Shown piece by piece: positions 1 to 8,952 of a stretch of DNA of 64,000 nt (positions within the stretch are counted from its first letter, which is position 1; the number at the start of each line of letters is the position of its first letter). A program made the translations under genes and the position numbers. The notes below the pieces were generated by a model. The model had not been told where the DNA came from, did not search any database, and saw nothing but the letters and a program-made list of their open reading frames with translations. The stretch is from JAZKID01 sp965247525 (lineage in GTDB: Bacteria > Pseudomonadota > Alphaproteobacteria > Rhizobiales > UBA4765), in contig OZ252015.1 in NCBI GenBank assembly GCA_965247525.1, positions 868,001 to 932,000 on the forward strand, in the 5' to 3' direction.

Positions 1-643
1 GGCCGTTCTCGATATTCCACGCCTGCACTGCCTGAACCTGCATGGCTCTCTTCTGCCGCGCTGGCGCGGTGCGGCGCCCATTCAGCGCGCGATTATGGCG
101 GGCGATCTGCAAACCGGCGTCATGGTGATGAAAATGGAGGCCGGGCTTGATACCGGCCCCGTGGCCATGGCTGAAAAGATAACAATCTCCGGCAATATGA
201 CAGCGCTTGAGCTTCACAACCAGATGATGCGCCTTGGTGCTGATCTTTTGAACCGTGCGCTCAGCGCCGCTTTGCGCGGCGGGCTGACATTCGCCGCCCA
301 ATCGGAAAATGGTGTCACCTATGCGCACAAAATTGAAAAAGCCGAAGCGCGGATCGATTTCAGAAAGCCTGCATCGCATGTTCATAATCTTGTGCGCGGC
401 CTGTCGCCTTTTCCCGGCGCATGGTTTGAGCTTGATGGCGAGCGGGTGAAACTTTTGCGCACTGAACTTGTCGATGTGAACGGAGCGCCCGGCGTCACAA
501 TTGACGATGGCCTGACAATTGCCTGCGGGACAAAGGGCATAAGATGCATTCACGTGAAACCTTCCGGCAAAAAAGAGATGAGCGCGCCTGAGTTCTTGCG
601 TGGTCATCCTGTTTCCAAAGGCACACAGCTTGCCACGTTATAA
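1..643 (+). CDS. fmt: Methionyl-tRNA formyltransferase, 5' end cut by the window
   Basis: Transfers a formyl group from 10-formyltetrahydrofolate to the amino group of Met-tRNA(fMet), making the initiator tRNA for translation. The reading frame is open from base 2, and the first complete codons give the family signature HGSLLPRWRGAAPIQRA, which carries the catalytic-site residues of the N-terminal formyltransferase fold. The C-terminal tRNA-binding domain follows (YAHKIEKAEARIDF and then FPGAWFELDGERVKLL). About one third of the protein lies outside the window. The 3' end overlaps truA, so the two are probably co-transcribed; fmt-truA adjacency is usual in Rhizobiales. Confidence 0.96.
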   Translation, partial: AVLDIPRLHCLNLHGSLLPRWRGAAPIQRAIMAGDLQTGVMVMKMEAGLDTGPVAMAEKITISGNMTALELHNQMMRLGADLLNRALSAALRGGLTFAAQSENGVTYAHKIEKAEARIDFRKPASHVHNLVRGLSPFPGAWFELDGERVKLLRTELVDVNGAPGVTIDDGLTIACGTKGIRCIHVKPSGKKEMSAPEFLRGHPVSKGTQLATL

Positions 644-1367
644 GCTGACCATTGAATATGACGGCGGCGCTTATGAAGGCTGGCAGTCGCAGAAAAATGG
701 CGCGGGCGTTCAGAACGCCATTGCCAAAGCGATTGCGAATTTTTGCGGCGATGTCTCAAGTGTCAATGGTGCGGGGCGCACCGATGCGGGCGTTCATGCC
801 AGCGGCCAAGTGGCGCATATCGATCTGACAAAACCGTGGGAGCTGACCCGTGTGCGCAACGCATTGAATGCGCATTTGCGCCACGAGCAAATCGTCATTG
901 TCAGCGTTGATCAGGTGAGCGATGAGTTTGACTCGCGCTTTTCCGCTACCGCGCGCAGCTATCTCTACCGCATCCTCAACCGGCAGGCTCCGCCTGCGCT
1001 TGCTCGCGGCCGTGTCTGGCATGTGGTGGACCCGCTCGACAGTGCCATGATGAATGAAGCGGCGGCATTCCTGATCGGGCAGCATGATTTTACCACATTT
1101 CGCCATGCCCGCTGTCAGGCCAAATCGCCTGTTAAAACCCTTGATGATCTGAAAGTGACGACACAAGGCGACGAGGTGCTGATTTACGCGCGCTCAAGAT
1201 CGTTCTTGCATAACCAAGTTCGCTCAATCGCCGGCTCGCTGAAAATGGTGGGCACGGGCGACAGGTCGCCCTTATGGATCAAGGAGATTCTTGAAGCACG
1301 CGACCGCACGGCCTGCGGCGTGGTTGCCCCGGCGCAGGGGCTTACATTAACTCGTGTTGATTATTAG
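630..1367 (+). CDS. truA: tRNA pseudouridine(38-40) synthase TruA
   Basis: Isomerises uridines 38-40 in the anticodon arm of many tRNAs. The catalytic aspartate lies in GAGRTDAGVHA near residue 50; the N-terminal RYKLTIEYDGGAYEGWQSQ and the later SFLHNQVRSIAGSLKMVG are family signatures. The frame can be extended to a GTG at 600, but that adds ten residues with no family match. The TTG at 630 gives the usual beginning MPRYKLTIEYDG and has an AAGG about nine bases upstream, so I chose it. Either start overlaps the end of fmt (14 or 44 bases), which suggests translational coupling. The length of about 245 residues is normal. Confidence 0.94.
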   Translation: MPRYKLTIEYDGGAYEGWQSQKNGAGVQNAIAKAIANFCGDVSSVNGAGRTDAGVHASGQVAHIDLTKPWELTRVRNALNAHLRHEQIVIVSVDQVSDEFDSRFSATARSYLYRILNRQAPPALARGRVWHVVDPLDSAMMNEAAAFLIGQHDFTTFRHARCQAKSPVKTLDDLKVTTQGDEVLIYARSRSFLHNQVRSIAGSLKMVGTGDRSPLWIKEILEARDRTACGVVAPAQGLTLTRVDY

Positions 1368-1376
1368 ATAGAGCAT

Positions 1377-2258
1377 ATGACATTTCGCAAAAGCCTTGCG
1401 CGCGGCGCTTTTTATCTCGGTATTACGGTTCTGGTCACAGCATCGGCAACGGTTGCTGCCGTGGCACAGTTTTTTGGCCCGGAAAAAGGTGTCAAACTGT
1501 CGGCGAATTTTGCCTATGGGCCAAATGACCGCCAGAAATTTGATCTTTACGTTCCAGACGAGCTGCAAAAAGACGCGCCGCTTCTTGTGTTTTTTTATGG
1601 CGGCGGCTGGAGCTCGGGTCGCAAGGAACTCTACAAACATCTTGGCGAACATTATGCGGCGAAAGGCTATCTTGTCGCCATTCCTGATTACCGCCTGTCA
1701 CCAGAAGTGACATTTCCAGCTTTTGTGCAGGACGGCGCCAAAGCGGTCGCCGCCATCCGTCAGGCCGTTCATGACCAGTATGGCGAGCACAGGCTTTTTC
1801 TGGCCGGACATTCGGCGGGCGCACAAATTGCCATGCTGCTGACGCTTGATGCGTCTTACCTGAAAGCCGAGCACCTTAAAACCAGCATTGTTTCGGGCAT
1901 GATCGGCTTGTCCGGCCCTTATGATTTTTTGCCGCTTTATGAAGACAAGTATAAAAGGATTTTTCCCGAATCAACACGCGCCGCCAGTCAGCCTATCAAT
2001 TATGCGCGCGGTGATGCCCCGCCGTTACTGCTTCTCACTGGTCTTGCCGATGACGTCGTAAAACCGTCAAACACATTTAATCTCGCGGAGAAAATCAAAG
2101 CGCAAGGCGGTCAGGTTGAAGTGAAAACCTATGACGAGGCCGGGCACATCGGCACGGTGCTTGGGCTTGATGAAGGTTGGCTGCTGCCTGCCCCTGCGAC
2201 AGGCAAGGCGATGCGCGCGTTTATAGAAGCGCGTGCGCCGGGGTTTCAGGCAAAATAA
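1377..2258 (+). CDS. Alpha/beta hydrolase, carboxylesterase-like
   Basis: A 293-residue alpha/beta-hydrolase of the carboxylesterase/BD-FAE type. An oxyanion-hole motif FFYGGGWSSG lies near residue 72, the nucleophile serine is in AGHSAGAQ near residue 145, and the acid and base are probably D in GLADDVV and H in DEAGHIGTV. The N-terminus has a hydrophobic segment of about 20 residues, so the protein is probably secreted or membrane-anchored. It starts nine bases after truA, overlaps the end of dapE tail to tail by 13 bases, and may be read with fmt-truA. The substrate is unknown; kynurenine formamidase-like relatives exist, but nothing here shows that activity. Confidence 0.85.
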   Translation: MTFRKSLARGAFYLGITVLVTASATVAAVAQFFGPEKGVKLSANFAYGPNDRQKFDLYVPDELQKDAPLLVFFYGGGWSSGRKELYKHLGEHYAAKGYLVAIPDYRLSPEVTFPAFVQDGAKAVAAIRQAVHDQYGEHRLFLAGHSAGAQIAMLLTLDASYLKAEHLKTSIVSGMIGLSGPYDFLPLYEDKYKRIFPESTRAASQPINYARGDAPPLLLLTGLADDVVKPSNTFNLAEKIKAQGGQVEVKTYDEAGHIGTVLGLDEGWLLPAPATGKAMRAFIEARAPGFQAK

Positions 2259-3388
2259 TCGTCGAGCACGGCGCGGTAAATCTGCACTGTCTGATCGAGA
2301 TCTTTCAGCGTGATATTTTCATCGGTCTGGTGCAGCGATGTGCCCGCCATTCCCATTTCAATCACTGGCCCGTCATGCACGATAAACCGCGCATCCGACG
2401 TGCCGCCAGAGGTATGAAATTCAGGCGCGTGGCCGATGATTTTTTCAACGATTCGGGCAATGCGCGTGCGCATTTGTCCGGCATCGCTTAAAAACGCTTC
2501 TGTATTGCCGATGCGCGGCACCAGCTCCCATGTCACGCTCTCAGCACTTTGCGCCAAACGCTTGCGCAATTCCTGCTCCAGCGTCTTTGATGTCCAGTCA
2601 TTGTTGAAGCGCACATTGATGGCCGCCGTCGCTTCGCGCGGAATGACGTTGCTGGCCTCATTGCCCACATAAAGATCGGTGATGACCAGTTCGGATGCCG
2701 GAAAATGGGCATTGCCTTCATCGAGCTTGCCGTTGATGCGGCCGAGCATGCGCATCAGATGCGGGATCGGATTGTTGGAGCGCTCCGGATAGGCGGAATG
2801 GCCTTGCGTCCCTGTTACAGTGAGGCGCGCCGAATAAGACCCGCGTGCGCCAACCTTGATCCTGTCGCCCGCTTGGCCGCGCCCTGCAGGCTCGCCAAGA
2901 ATGCACAGGTCAAACACTTCGCCTTTTTGCTTCATCCATTCCAGCACTTTGACAGTGCCGTTGATCGCAGGGCCCTCTTCGTCGCCGGTGATCAGAAAGC
3001 CGATCGAGCCTTCCGGCGCGCCCTTGTCGTCAAGATAGCTTGCAACCGCTGCCGTGAACGCGGCAACGCCGCCTTTCATGTCGCAGGCGCCGCGCCCGTA
3101 GATTTTTCCCTCGGTCAGCGTTGCGGAAAAAGGCGGGAAACGCCATGTGCTCTCATCCCCTGTCGGCACCACATCCGTATGTCCGGCAAACAGCAGATAA
3201 GGCGCGCCTGTGCCAAGGCGTGCATACAGATTGGTCACATCGGGCGTATCGGGCGCACTGAATGTCAGTAGTTCAACCTTGAACCCCAGCGCCTGTAGTT
3301 CATCACGCATTAGATGAAGCGCACCGCCTTCATTCGGGGTGACGGACGGGCAGCGGATCAGCTTTTGTAAAAGGTCAGCAACATTCAT
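2246..3388 (-). CDS. dapE: Succinyl-diaminopimelate desuccinylase
   Basis: Hydrolyses N-succinyl-LL-2,6-diaminopimelate to LL-diaminopimelate and succinate in the succinylase branch of lysine and peptidoglycan precursor synthesis. It is an M20-family zinc enzyme of 380 residues. Metal ligands and catalytic residues are visible in LFAGHTDVVPTGD, YGRGACDMKGG, TGDEEGPA (general base glutamate), ILGEPAG and, near the end, GTSLHQTDENI. It starts inside the last codons of dapD (4-base overlap), so dapD-dapE is a translationally coupled pair for consecutive branch steps. The length is typical. Confidence 0.97.
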   Translation of the reverse strand: MNVADLLQKLIRCPSVTPNEGGALHLMRDELQALGFKVELLTFSAPDTPDVTNLYARLGTGAPYLLFAGHTDVVPTGDESTWRFPPFSATLTEGKIYGRGACDMKGGVAAFTAAVASYLDDKGAPEGSIGFLITGDEEGPAINGTVKVLEWMKQKGEVFDLCILGEPAGRGQAGDRIKVGARGSYSARLTVTGTQGHSAYPERSNNPIPHLMRMLGRINGKLDEGNAHFPASELVITDLYVGNEASNVIPREATAAINVRFNNDWTSKTLEQELRKRLAQSAESVTWELVPRIGNTEAFLSDAGQMRTRIARIVEKIIGHAPEFHTSGGTSDARFIVHDGPVIEMGMAGTSLHQTDENITLKDLDQTVQIYRAVLDDYFA

Positions 3389-4209
3389 GTGCGCAGCAAT
3401 TCATTGATGGATGTTTTGGAGCGCGTTTTTTCATCGACGCGCTTGACGATGACGGCGCAGGAAAGCGAAGGCCCGCCATTCGGGTCTGGCAGACTGCCCG
3501 GTACGACAACGCTGTAAGCCGGGACTTCGCCGTAAACGATGAGGCCGCTCGCGCGGTCGACGATTTTGGTGGAGGCGCTTAAGAACACGCCCATTGACAA
3601 CACCGCGCCCTCGCGCACGATCACGCCTTCAGCGACTTCAGAACGCGCGCCGATAAAGCAGTTGTCTTCGATGATTGTCGGGCTCGCCTGCAAAGGCTCC
3701 AGAACGCCGCCAATGCCAACGCCGCCAGAGATATGGCATCGCGCGCCGATCTGCGCGCAGGAGCCGATTGTGACCCATGTGTCGACCATTGTGCCTTCGC
3801 CCACATAAGCGCCGATATTGATGAAGCTCGGCATCAAAACCACGTTTTTGCCAATATATGTGCCGTGGCGCGCAATCGCGCCGGGGACAGCGCGAAAACC
3901 CGCATTGTTAAAATCATCGGCGCTATAGTTTTCAAATCTGGAGCCGACCTTGTCAAACCAGAGCGCATTGTCGGGCCCGCCTTTAATAAGACGGTTTGGC
4001 TGAAGCCGGAATGAGAGAAGAACGGCCTTTTTGATCCATTGATGGGTCTGCCAGTTTTGACCGTTTTTTTCAGCAACCCTGATCTCGCCGCTGTTCAACA
4101 GCGCCAGAACCTTGTCAACGGCAAGTTTCAGGGCGGTTTCATTTTGCGGCACAAGCTCTGCGCGCCGCTCAAAGCCCAGCTCAATTTGATCGATCAGTTG
4201 TGTGAACAT
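3385..4209 (-). CDS. dapD: Tetrahydrodipicolinate N-succinyltransferase
   Basis: Transfers succinyl from succinyl-CoA to tetrahydrodipicolinate, the step two before DapE. The 274-residue protein has the N-terminal helical domain and a left-handed beta-helix built of hexapeptide repeats (about residues 100-230, for example NIGAYVGEGTMVDTW and IGARCHISGGVGIGG). The C-terminal substrate-binding part includes AYSVVVPGSLP. It is divergent from the secreted protein at 4261, with 51 bases between them that must hold both start regions. It is probably the first gene of dapDE. Confidence 0.97.
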   Translation of the reverse strand: MFTQLIDQIELGFERRAELVPQNETALKLAVDKVLALLNSGEIRVAEKNGQNWQTHQWIKKAVLLSFRLQPNRLIKGGPDNALWFDKVGSRFENYSADDFNNAGFRAVPGAIARHGTYIGKNVVLMPSFINIGAYVGEGTMVDTWVTIGSCAQIGARCHISGGVGIGGVLEPLQASPTIIEDNCFIGARSEVAEGVIVREGAVLSMGVFLSASTKIVDRASGLIVYGEVPAYSVVVPGSLPDPNGGPSLSCAVIVKRVDEKTRSKTSINELLRT

Positions 4210-4260
4210 CTTGCCTGCCTTGTTGCCTTAAACTGTGCTTCGGCGTCAACTGGCGCTGGT

Positions 4261-5013
4261 ATGAAGCATTTCACCCTCATTTTCGGGCTTTTTTTTACAC
4301 TGGCGGCGCAAAGCGCATTTGGCCAGAGCGTTGAGGAATGGAATGTCGAAAAGGGCAGCGCGAGACGCGCGGCAACTTTGGAGCGCGTGGAAAGCGAAAC
4401 GCTCTCTTACGGTTTTTCATGCTGGAAAAAGACATGGGTTTTTTTCTTTAATCTGCAGTCGCCAGAAGGTGGGATTTGCGCCGACCATGCAGCGTGCGAA
4501 AAAGATGTGGCGGAGGTCAATCTCACTTTTAAAATCGATGGCGCGCCCGAGCGCACAGATGTGTTTAACCTGTTTGAAAACTATTATTTTCAGGAAATGC
4601 CTTTGGCCCTGCCTGATCTGAAAGCCATTCTTGACGCCAAGCATTTTGAGCTTGCGCTTGATGAGCGCTTAAAAAAAATCTGGAACAGGGAGACACTGGC
4701 TTTTTCCACCGATGGGCTGGAAGAGGCCGTCGCCAGTCATAAAAAAGAATTTGCCTGTCCCTTGCGCATTTTGCCGCCGATGCCGCGTGCGCGCCCTGAA
4801 GATGCAATTCTCGCAAAGCGCATTGCGCCGCCGCCGACGGCCGCAAAAAAAGCTTACAAACTTGCCGCCAAAAAAATGGCCACAACAAAAGCCAGCAAAA
4901 TAAAGCTGGGAAAAAACAAGCCGGTAAAAGGCAAAGCGGCGCAAGTCAAAGGCAGGGCGGCCCCGCACAAAGGAAAAGCGCCAAATGTGCGCGCGCACCA
5001 AAAACGGCGCTAA
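4261..5013 (+). CDS. Secreted protein of unknown function with a Lys/Ala-rich tail
   Basis: A 250-residue protein that I do not recognise. The ATG at 4261 gives a clean signal peptide (MKHFTLIFGLFFTLAAQSAFG, cut after the alanine-phenylalanine-glycine segment); the frame is open further upstream into dapD territory, but that extension would hide the signal. The mature part has four cysteines near FSCWKKTW, GGICADHAACEKD and KKEFACP, possibly disulphides in the periplasm. The last 70 residues are a basic low-complexity tail of Lys, Ala and Pro resembling surface- or nucleic-acid-binding tails. It stands between dapD and argB and ends three bases before argB on the other strand. Confidence 0.75.
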   Translation: MKHFTLIFGLFFTLAAQSAFGQSVEEWNVEKGSARRAATLERVESETLSYGFSCWKKTWVFFFNLQSPEGGICADHAACEKDVAEVNLTFKIDGAPERTDVFNLFENYYFQEMPLALPDLKAILDAKHFELALDERLKKIWNRETLAFSTDGLEEAVASHKKEFACPLRILPPMPRARPEDAILAKRIAPPPTAAKKAYKLAAKKMATTKASKIKLGKNKPVKGKAAQVKGRAAPHKGKAPNVRAHQKRR

Positions 5014-5016
5014 AGG

Positions 5017-5916
5017 CTAGCGCATCAGCGTGCCGGCGCCATGCTCTGTGAACAGCTCCAGCAGCACGGCATGCGGCACTTTGCCATCAAGAATCACGAC
5101 GGCTTCGACACCGTGCTCCAGCGCGTAGATACAGGTTTGAACTTTGGGAATCATGCCGCCTGAAATAACACCTTTTTTAATAAGCTTGAGCGCGGTGGAC
5201 TGATCTAGATCCGTAATCAGCTCACGTTTTTCATCCAGCACGCCCGGCACATCTGTCAGCAATAACAGGCGCTTGGCTTTCAACGCGCCCGCAATCGCAC
5301 CGGCAAATGTGTCGGCGTTTACGTTGTATGTCTCGCCGCTCACCGATGCTGCGACCGGCGCAATCACCGGGATAATTTCAGAGGCGATAATTTTATCAAG
5401 CACATGGGTGTTGACGGTCTTAGGCTCGCCGACAAAGCCCAGATCAACCTTGTTTTTACCGGAGCCTGCAGGTTTTGCTTTTTCTGCAATCACCATGCCG
5501 CCGTCTTTTCCCGACAGGCCAACGGCTTTGCCGCCAACCTTGGTGATCATATTGACGATCTGCTTGTTGACCGCGCCAGACAACACCATTTCGGCGACAT
5601 CGGCCGTGTCTTTATCAGTGATGCGAAGGCCATCATGAAATTCGGATTTCATGTTCAGCCGCTCCAGCATTTTGCCGATTTGTGGTCCGCCGCCGTGAAC
5701 CACGACCGGCTTTAAACCCGACTGCTCGAGCAGAACGATATCGCGGGCAAAATCCAGAGCTGCGTCTTCGTCGCCCATGGCATGGCCGCCATATTTAATC
5801 ACAACGACCTGCTGGTCGTATTTTTGCAAATAGGGCAAGGCCTCGACAAGCGTTCTGGCACTTTGCTGGAAACGAAGTTGCGCCTGACGGCGGGCTTCAG
5901 GTTTTTGCGTGGTCAT
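5017..5916 (-). CDS. argB: Acetylglutamate kinase
   Basis: Phosphorylates N-acetyl-L-glutamate with ATP in arginine synthesis. Amino acid kinase family signatures are VVVIKYGGHAMGDE (phosphate-binding Lys), VVVHGGGPQIG and the later LLLLTDVPGV and ISGGMIPKV. The frame stays open to a TTG at 5952, which would start two bases after the engB stop. I prefer the ATG at 5916 because alphaproteobacterial ArgB usually begins just before the segment corresponding to RTLVEALPYLQKYD; no strong ribosome site decides between them. It lies in the same direction as engB and is likely co-transcribed with it. Confidence 0.96.
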   Translation of the reverse strand: MTTQKPEARRQAQLRFQQSARTLVEALPYLQKYDQQVVVIKYGGHAMGDEDAALDFARDIVLLEQSGLKPVVVHGGGPQIGKMLERLNMKSEFHDGLRITDKDTADVAEMVLSGAVNKQIVNMITKVGGKAVGLSGKDGGMVIAEKAKPAGSGKNKVDLGFVGEPKTVNTHVLDKIIASEIIPVIAPVAASVSGETYNVNADTFAGAIAGALKAKRLLLLTDVPGVLDEKRELITDLDQSTALKLIKKGVISGGMIPKVQTCIYALEHGVEAVVILDGKVPHAVLLELFTEHGAGTLMR

Positions 5917-5954
5917 GCGTGCTGCGATAGCGGCTTTCGCGGCGGTGCGCAATA

Positions 5955-6611
5955 TCAGGCGCTGAGATGCTCAAGCTTCATCGCTTCCAGCATCACCTGC
6001 CGCAGCGCATCAATGCCCATGCCATTTGTTGATGATGTCGCGATCAGACCGGGAAATGCCGCCGAGTGGGTTTTGAGGTCCTGCTCCACCCGGTCAAAAA
6101 GCTCAGGCTGGGCGGCAAATTTCACCTTGTCGAGTTTCGTCAGCACGGGCTGATAAGGCACGGCGAGCTTGTCGAGAAAGTTCATCGTGATTTTGTCATT
6201 GTCCTTGATGCCGTGGCGGCCATCGATCAGCAACATCACGCGGCTTAAATTGCGGCGCTGGCGCAGATAATCTTCAATCAGAAGCGTCCATTCTTCGGCC
6301 TTTGATTTTGAAACCTTGGCATAGCCATAGCCGGGCATGTCGACGAGATAGGCTTTGTCGAGAAGCGTAAAATAGTTGAGCAGCTGTGTGCGCCCGGGCG
6401 TATGCGACATGCGCACCAATGTGCGCTTGCCGGTAAGAGCATTCATCAGCGATGATTTGCCGACATTCGAGCGGCCGGCAAAAGCAATCTCCGGCCTGTC
6501 TTCATCAGGAAGCTGACGCAACATGCCGACACTGGTGAAAAACGCGCAGGTTTGAAAAAACTTGGCGCGTTTTTGAATAGAAGGATCAGGTTTTTTCGGG
6601 TTCGTCGCCAT
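5955..6611 (-). CDS. engB: Ribosome biogenesis GTPase EngB (YihA/YsxC)
   Basis: An essential GTPase that assists assembly of the large ribosomal subunit. All G motifs are present in 218 residues: G1 GRSNVGKSSL, a G2 region GRTQLLNYF, G3 DMPGYGYAKV, G4 TKLDK and a G5-like ATSSTNGMG. Its start overlaps the end of yidC by 26 bases, so translation is probably coupled. The gene order yidC-engB-argB is characteristic of Rhizobiales. Confidence 0.96.
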   Translation of the reverse strand: MATNPKKPDPSIQKRAKFFQTCAFFTSVGMLRQLPDEDRPEIAFAGRSNVGKSSLMNALTGKRTLVRMSHTPGRTQLLNYFTLLDKAYLVDMPGYGYAKVSKSKAEEWTLLIEDYLRQRRNLSRVMLLIDGRHGIKDNDKITMNFLDKLAVPYQPVLTKLDKVKFAAQPELFDRVEQDLKTHSAAFPGLIATSSTNGMGIDALRQVMLEAMKLEHLSA

Positions 6612-8424
6612 TGTCGATCGCCTTTGTGCGCCTACGCACGATTGCGTTGCGAAGATTTTGCCCCAGATGAACCTCGACGCCCTGCCTGCGCATGATTGTA
6701 TATTGCTGCGTCAGAGACAACGTGTTGTTCCAGGCCCAGTAGATTACAAGACCTGCCGGAAAGCTTGAAAGCAGGAAAGTAAACAGAAGCGGCATCCATG
6801 AAAAAATAATTTTTTGCGTGGGGTCTGTCGGCTCTGGATTCATCTTCATCTGTAGGAACATTGTCAGACCCATAATCAGCGGCCACACACCGATATGCAG
6901 GAAAGACGGCGCATCGAAAGGCAGCAGACCGAACAGATTGACGAAAGAGGTGGGGTCTGGCGCAGAAAGATCATGGATCCATCCGAAAAATGGCGCATGG
7001 CGCATTTCAATTGAGGTGTAGATCACTTTGTAGAGCGCGAAGAAAACCGGAATCTGGATGACGACCGGCAGGCAGCCTGACACCGGATTAATCTTCTCGC
7101 GCTTATACAGCTCCATCAACTCTTGCTGCTGTTTTAGCTTGTCGTCGGGATGGCGTTCTTTGATGCGCGTCATTTCCGGCTGGACTTTGCGCATCTTCGA
7201 CATCGACACATAAGACCGGCTGGCGAGCGGGAAAAACAGCAATTTGACAATGACAGTGACGATTAGGATCGCAACGCCAAAATTGCCGATCAGGTGATAG
7301 AAAAAGTCGATCGCGTAAAACAAAGGTTTGGTGAAGAAGTAAAACCAGCCCCAGTCGATCAGAAGATCGAAACGCTCGATATTTTGCGCGCTACGGTAAG
7401 CGTCGACAACGGCCACCTCTTTGGCGCCTGCAAACAGGCGGTGCGTGACGGCGACCGTTGCACCCTGTTCGATAATTTGTGGGTCAAGCAGATAATCCGC
7501 CTGAAAGGTTTTTTTGTACTGCGTACTCTGCGCGCTAAAGCGGCCTTCAAAACCGGTTTTTTGATCAGGGATGACGGTTGCGGCCCAATATTTATCGACA
7601 ATGCCGACCCAGCCCGCTTTTGCGTGGTGGGAATAGGCAAGCGCGTCCGCAATCTTTTTATAAGTCTGCTCCTGTAGGCCAGCATCGCCGAACACGCCAA
7701 CCATGCCTTCATGGATAACGTAAGTACCGGTCGTTGGCGGCATGCCGTGGCGGGACAGCAGGGCATAAGGGTGAAGGGTCACGGCAGCGCCGGTATTGTT
7801 CACGACTTCATCGCGCACCGTGAACATGTAGTCTTTGTCAACGTCGTAAGTGCGGCGAAATGTCAGACCCTGCCCGTTGTTGTATTCCAGATGGACAGGT
7901 GTGCCCGGCGACAAGGACAGGCCGTCGCGAAACGTCCACTGCGTCGCGCCATTCGGCACAAGAAGCTTTGATCCCGTTGGAGCAACAAATCCCATTTCGG
8001 CATAATACGCATCTGCTGCGCCAGAGGGCGAAAACAGGGTAATCGTCGGGCTGTCTTTTTCGACAGTCGCGCGGTAATTTTTGAGCGACAGATCGTCGAT
8101 CCGGCCACCCTTCAGGTTGAGCGAGCCGTTGAGTGACGGCGTATCAATGACAACGCGCGTTGTCGAAGCAAGAGCCTTGTCACGCGGTATGACCGCCTGC
8201 GCAACGGGTGCAACTGTTGGCGCATTCGCACTGTTTGCAACAGGAACTTCCGAAGTTGCCGATGGTGTCGCCGGGGTTTGCGATGCCGTGTTTTTAGCGA
8301 TCACGGCCTCACGCGCTTTTTGCTGCTCGACGCGCGGCGCAACCACAAGGAATTGCCATCCTATGAGCACAATTACAGAGAGGATCAGCGCAAGAATTGT
8401 GTTACGCGTATTTTCGTCTTTCAT
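6586..8424 (-). CDS. yidC: Membrane protein insertase YidC
   Basis: Inserts and folds inner-membrane proteins, alone or with SecYEG. The 612-residue protein has the Gram-negative layout: one N-terminal membrane segment (ILALILSVIVLIGWQFLVV), a Pro/Ala/Thr-rich linker, a large periplasmic beta domain (about residues 80-365), then the conserved five-helix core from WGWFYFFTKPLFYAIDFFY onwards, with the hydrophilic hairpin MSKMRKVQPEMTRIKERHPDD and the segment GCLPVVIQIPVFFALYKVI. It overlaps rnpA by four bases and engB by 26, consistent with one rpmH-rnpA-yidC-engB transcript. Confidence 0.98.
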   Translation of the reverse strand: MKDENTRNTILALILSVIVLIGWQFLVVAPRVEQQKAREAVIAKNTASQTPATPSATSEVPVANSANAPTVAPVAQAVIPRDKALASTTRVVIDTPSLNGSLNLKGGRIDDLSLKNYRATVEKDSPTITLFSPSGAADAYYAEMGFVAPTGSKLLVPNGATQWTFRDGLSLSPGTPVHLEYNNGQGLTFRRTYDVDKDYMFTVRDEVVNNTGAAVTLHPYALLSRHGMPPTTGTYVIHEGMVGVFGDAGLQEQTYKKIADALAYSHHAKAGWVGIVDKYWAATVIPDQKTGFEGRFSAQSTQYKKTFQADYLLDPQIIEQGATVAVTHRLFAGAKEVAVVDAYRSAQNIERFDLLIDWGWFYFFTKPLFYAIDFFYHLIGNFGVAILIVTVIVKLLFFPLASRSYVSMSKMRKVQPEMTRIKERHPDDKLKQQQELMELYKREKINPVSGCLPVVIQIPVFFALYKVIYTSIEMRHAPFFGWIHDLSAPDPTSFVNLFGLLPFDAPSFLHIGVWPLIMGLTMFLQMKMNPEPTDPTQKIIFSWMPLLFTFLLSSFPAGLVIYWAWNNTLSLTQQYTIMRRQGVEVHLGQNLRNAIVRRRTKAIDNGDEPEKT

Positions 8425-8777
8425 GGCCGTATCGCACTCTCATTTGTCAGGGTAAGTTTGCCGGCTTTGGCGCGGGCTTTTGTAAGCTGCAGACACAAAT
8501 CAGCAAAAGAAATCATTAGACTTTCTTTGCGCCCAATCACCACATAATCGCCGTTAGGGAAAGGGTCTGATTGATCAACAAGGCGGATAGCTTCGCGCAA
8601 GCGTCGCTTGATCCGGTTGCGGATAACGGCATTGCCTTGCCGTTTGGTGACAGTAAAGCCGACGCGGCGGCCCTCTTGCATCGGTGAAGCAGCAACTTGC
8701 AAAACAAAGCCGGGCATGCGCACGGCCTTGGCCGTTGCCAGCCTTAAGAAATCGGCGCGCTTTTTAAGGCGCTGCAT
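8421..8777 (-). CDS. rnpA: Ribonuclease P protein component
   Basis: Basic protein subunit that helps the RNase P RNA bind and cut pre-tRNA 5' leaders. The 118 residues contain the family signature RNRIKRRLREAIRL and the upstream VGFTVTKRQGNAV. It lies 15 bases after rpmH and overlaps yidC by four bases, as in most bacteria. Confidence 0.96.
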   Translation of the reverse strand: MQRLKKRADFLRLATAKAVRMPGFVLQVAASPMQEGRRVGFTVTKRQGNAVIRNRIKRRLREAIRLVDQSDPFPNGDYVVIGRKESLMISFADLCLQLTKARAKAGKLTLTNESAIRP

Positions 8778-8792
8778 GTCAGGACTATCGCT

Positions 8793-8927
8793 TTAAGCGG
8801 CGAGGCGCTTGCGTCCACGCGCGCGGCGCGCTGACAGGATTTTGCGGCCATTTTTTGTGGCCATGCGATGGCGAAAACCATGGCGGCGCTTGCGCACAAG
8901 TTTGGAAGGTTGATAGGTGCGTTTCAT
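8793..8927 (-). CDS. rpmH: 50S ribosomal protein L34
   Basis: A 44-residue ribosomal protein found by reading the minus strand. The protein starts MKRTYQPSKLVRKRRHGFRH and ends GRKRLAA, an exact family pattern and length. It is the first gene of the rpmH-rnpA-yidC-engB run and is preceded on its own strand by a strong stem-loop. Confidence 0.98.
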   Translation of the reverse strand: MKRTYQPSKLVRKRRHGFRHRMATKNGRKILSARRARGRKRLAA

Positions 8928-8952
8928 GGCTTCAAGTCCAGCAAATAAGAAA

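Noticed and set aside
756..1166. 136-codon minus-strand frame within truA
   Set aside because: It is antisense to truA with its catalytic GRTDAGVHA; no independent support.
4039..4260. Upstream extension of the secreted protein at 4261
   Set aside because: It would overlap dapD antisense and bury the clear signal peptide that begins at 4261.
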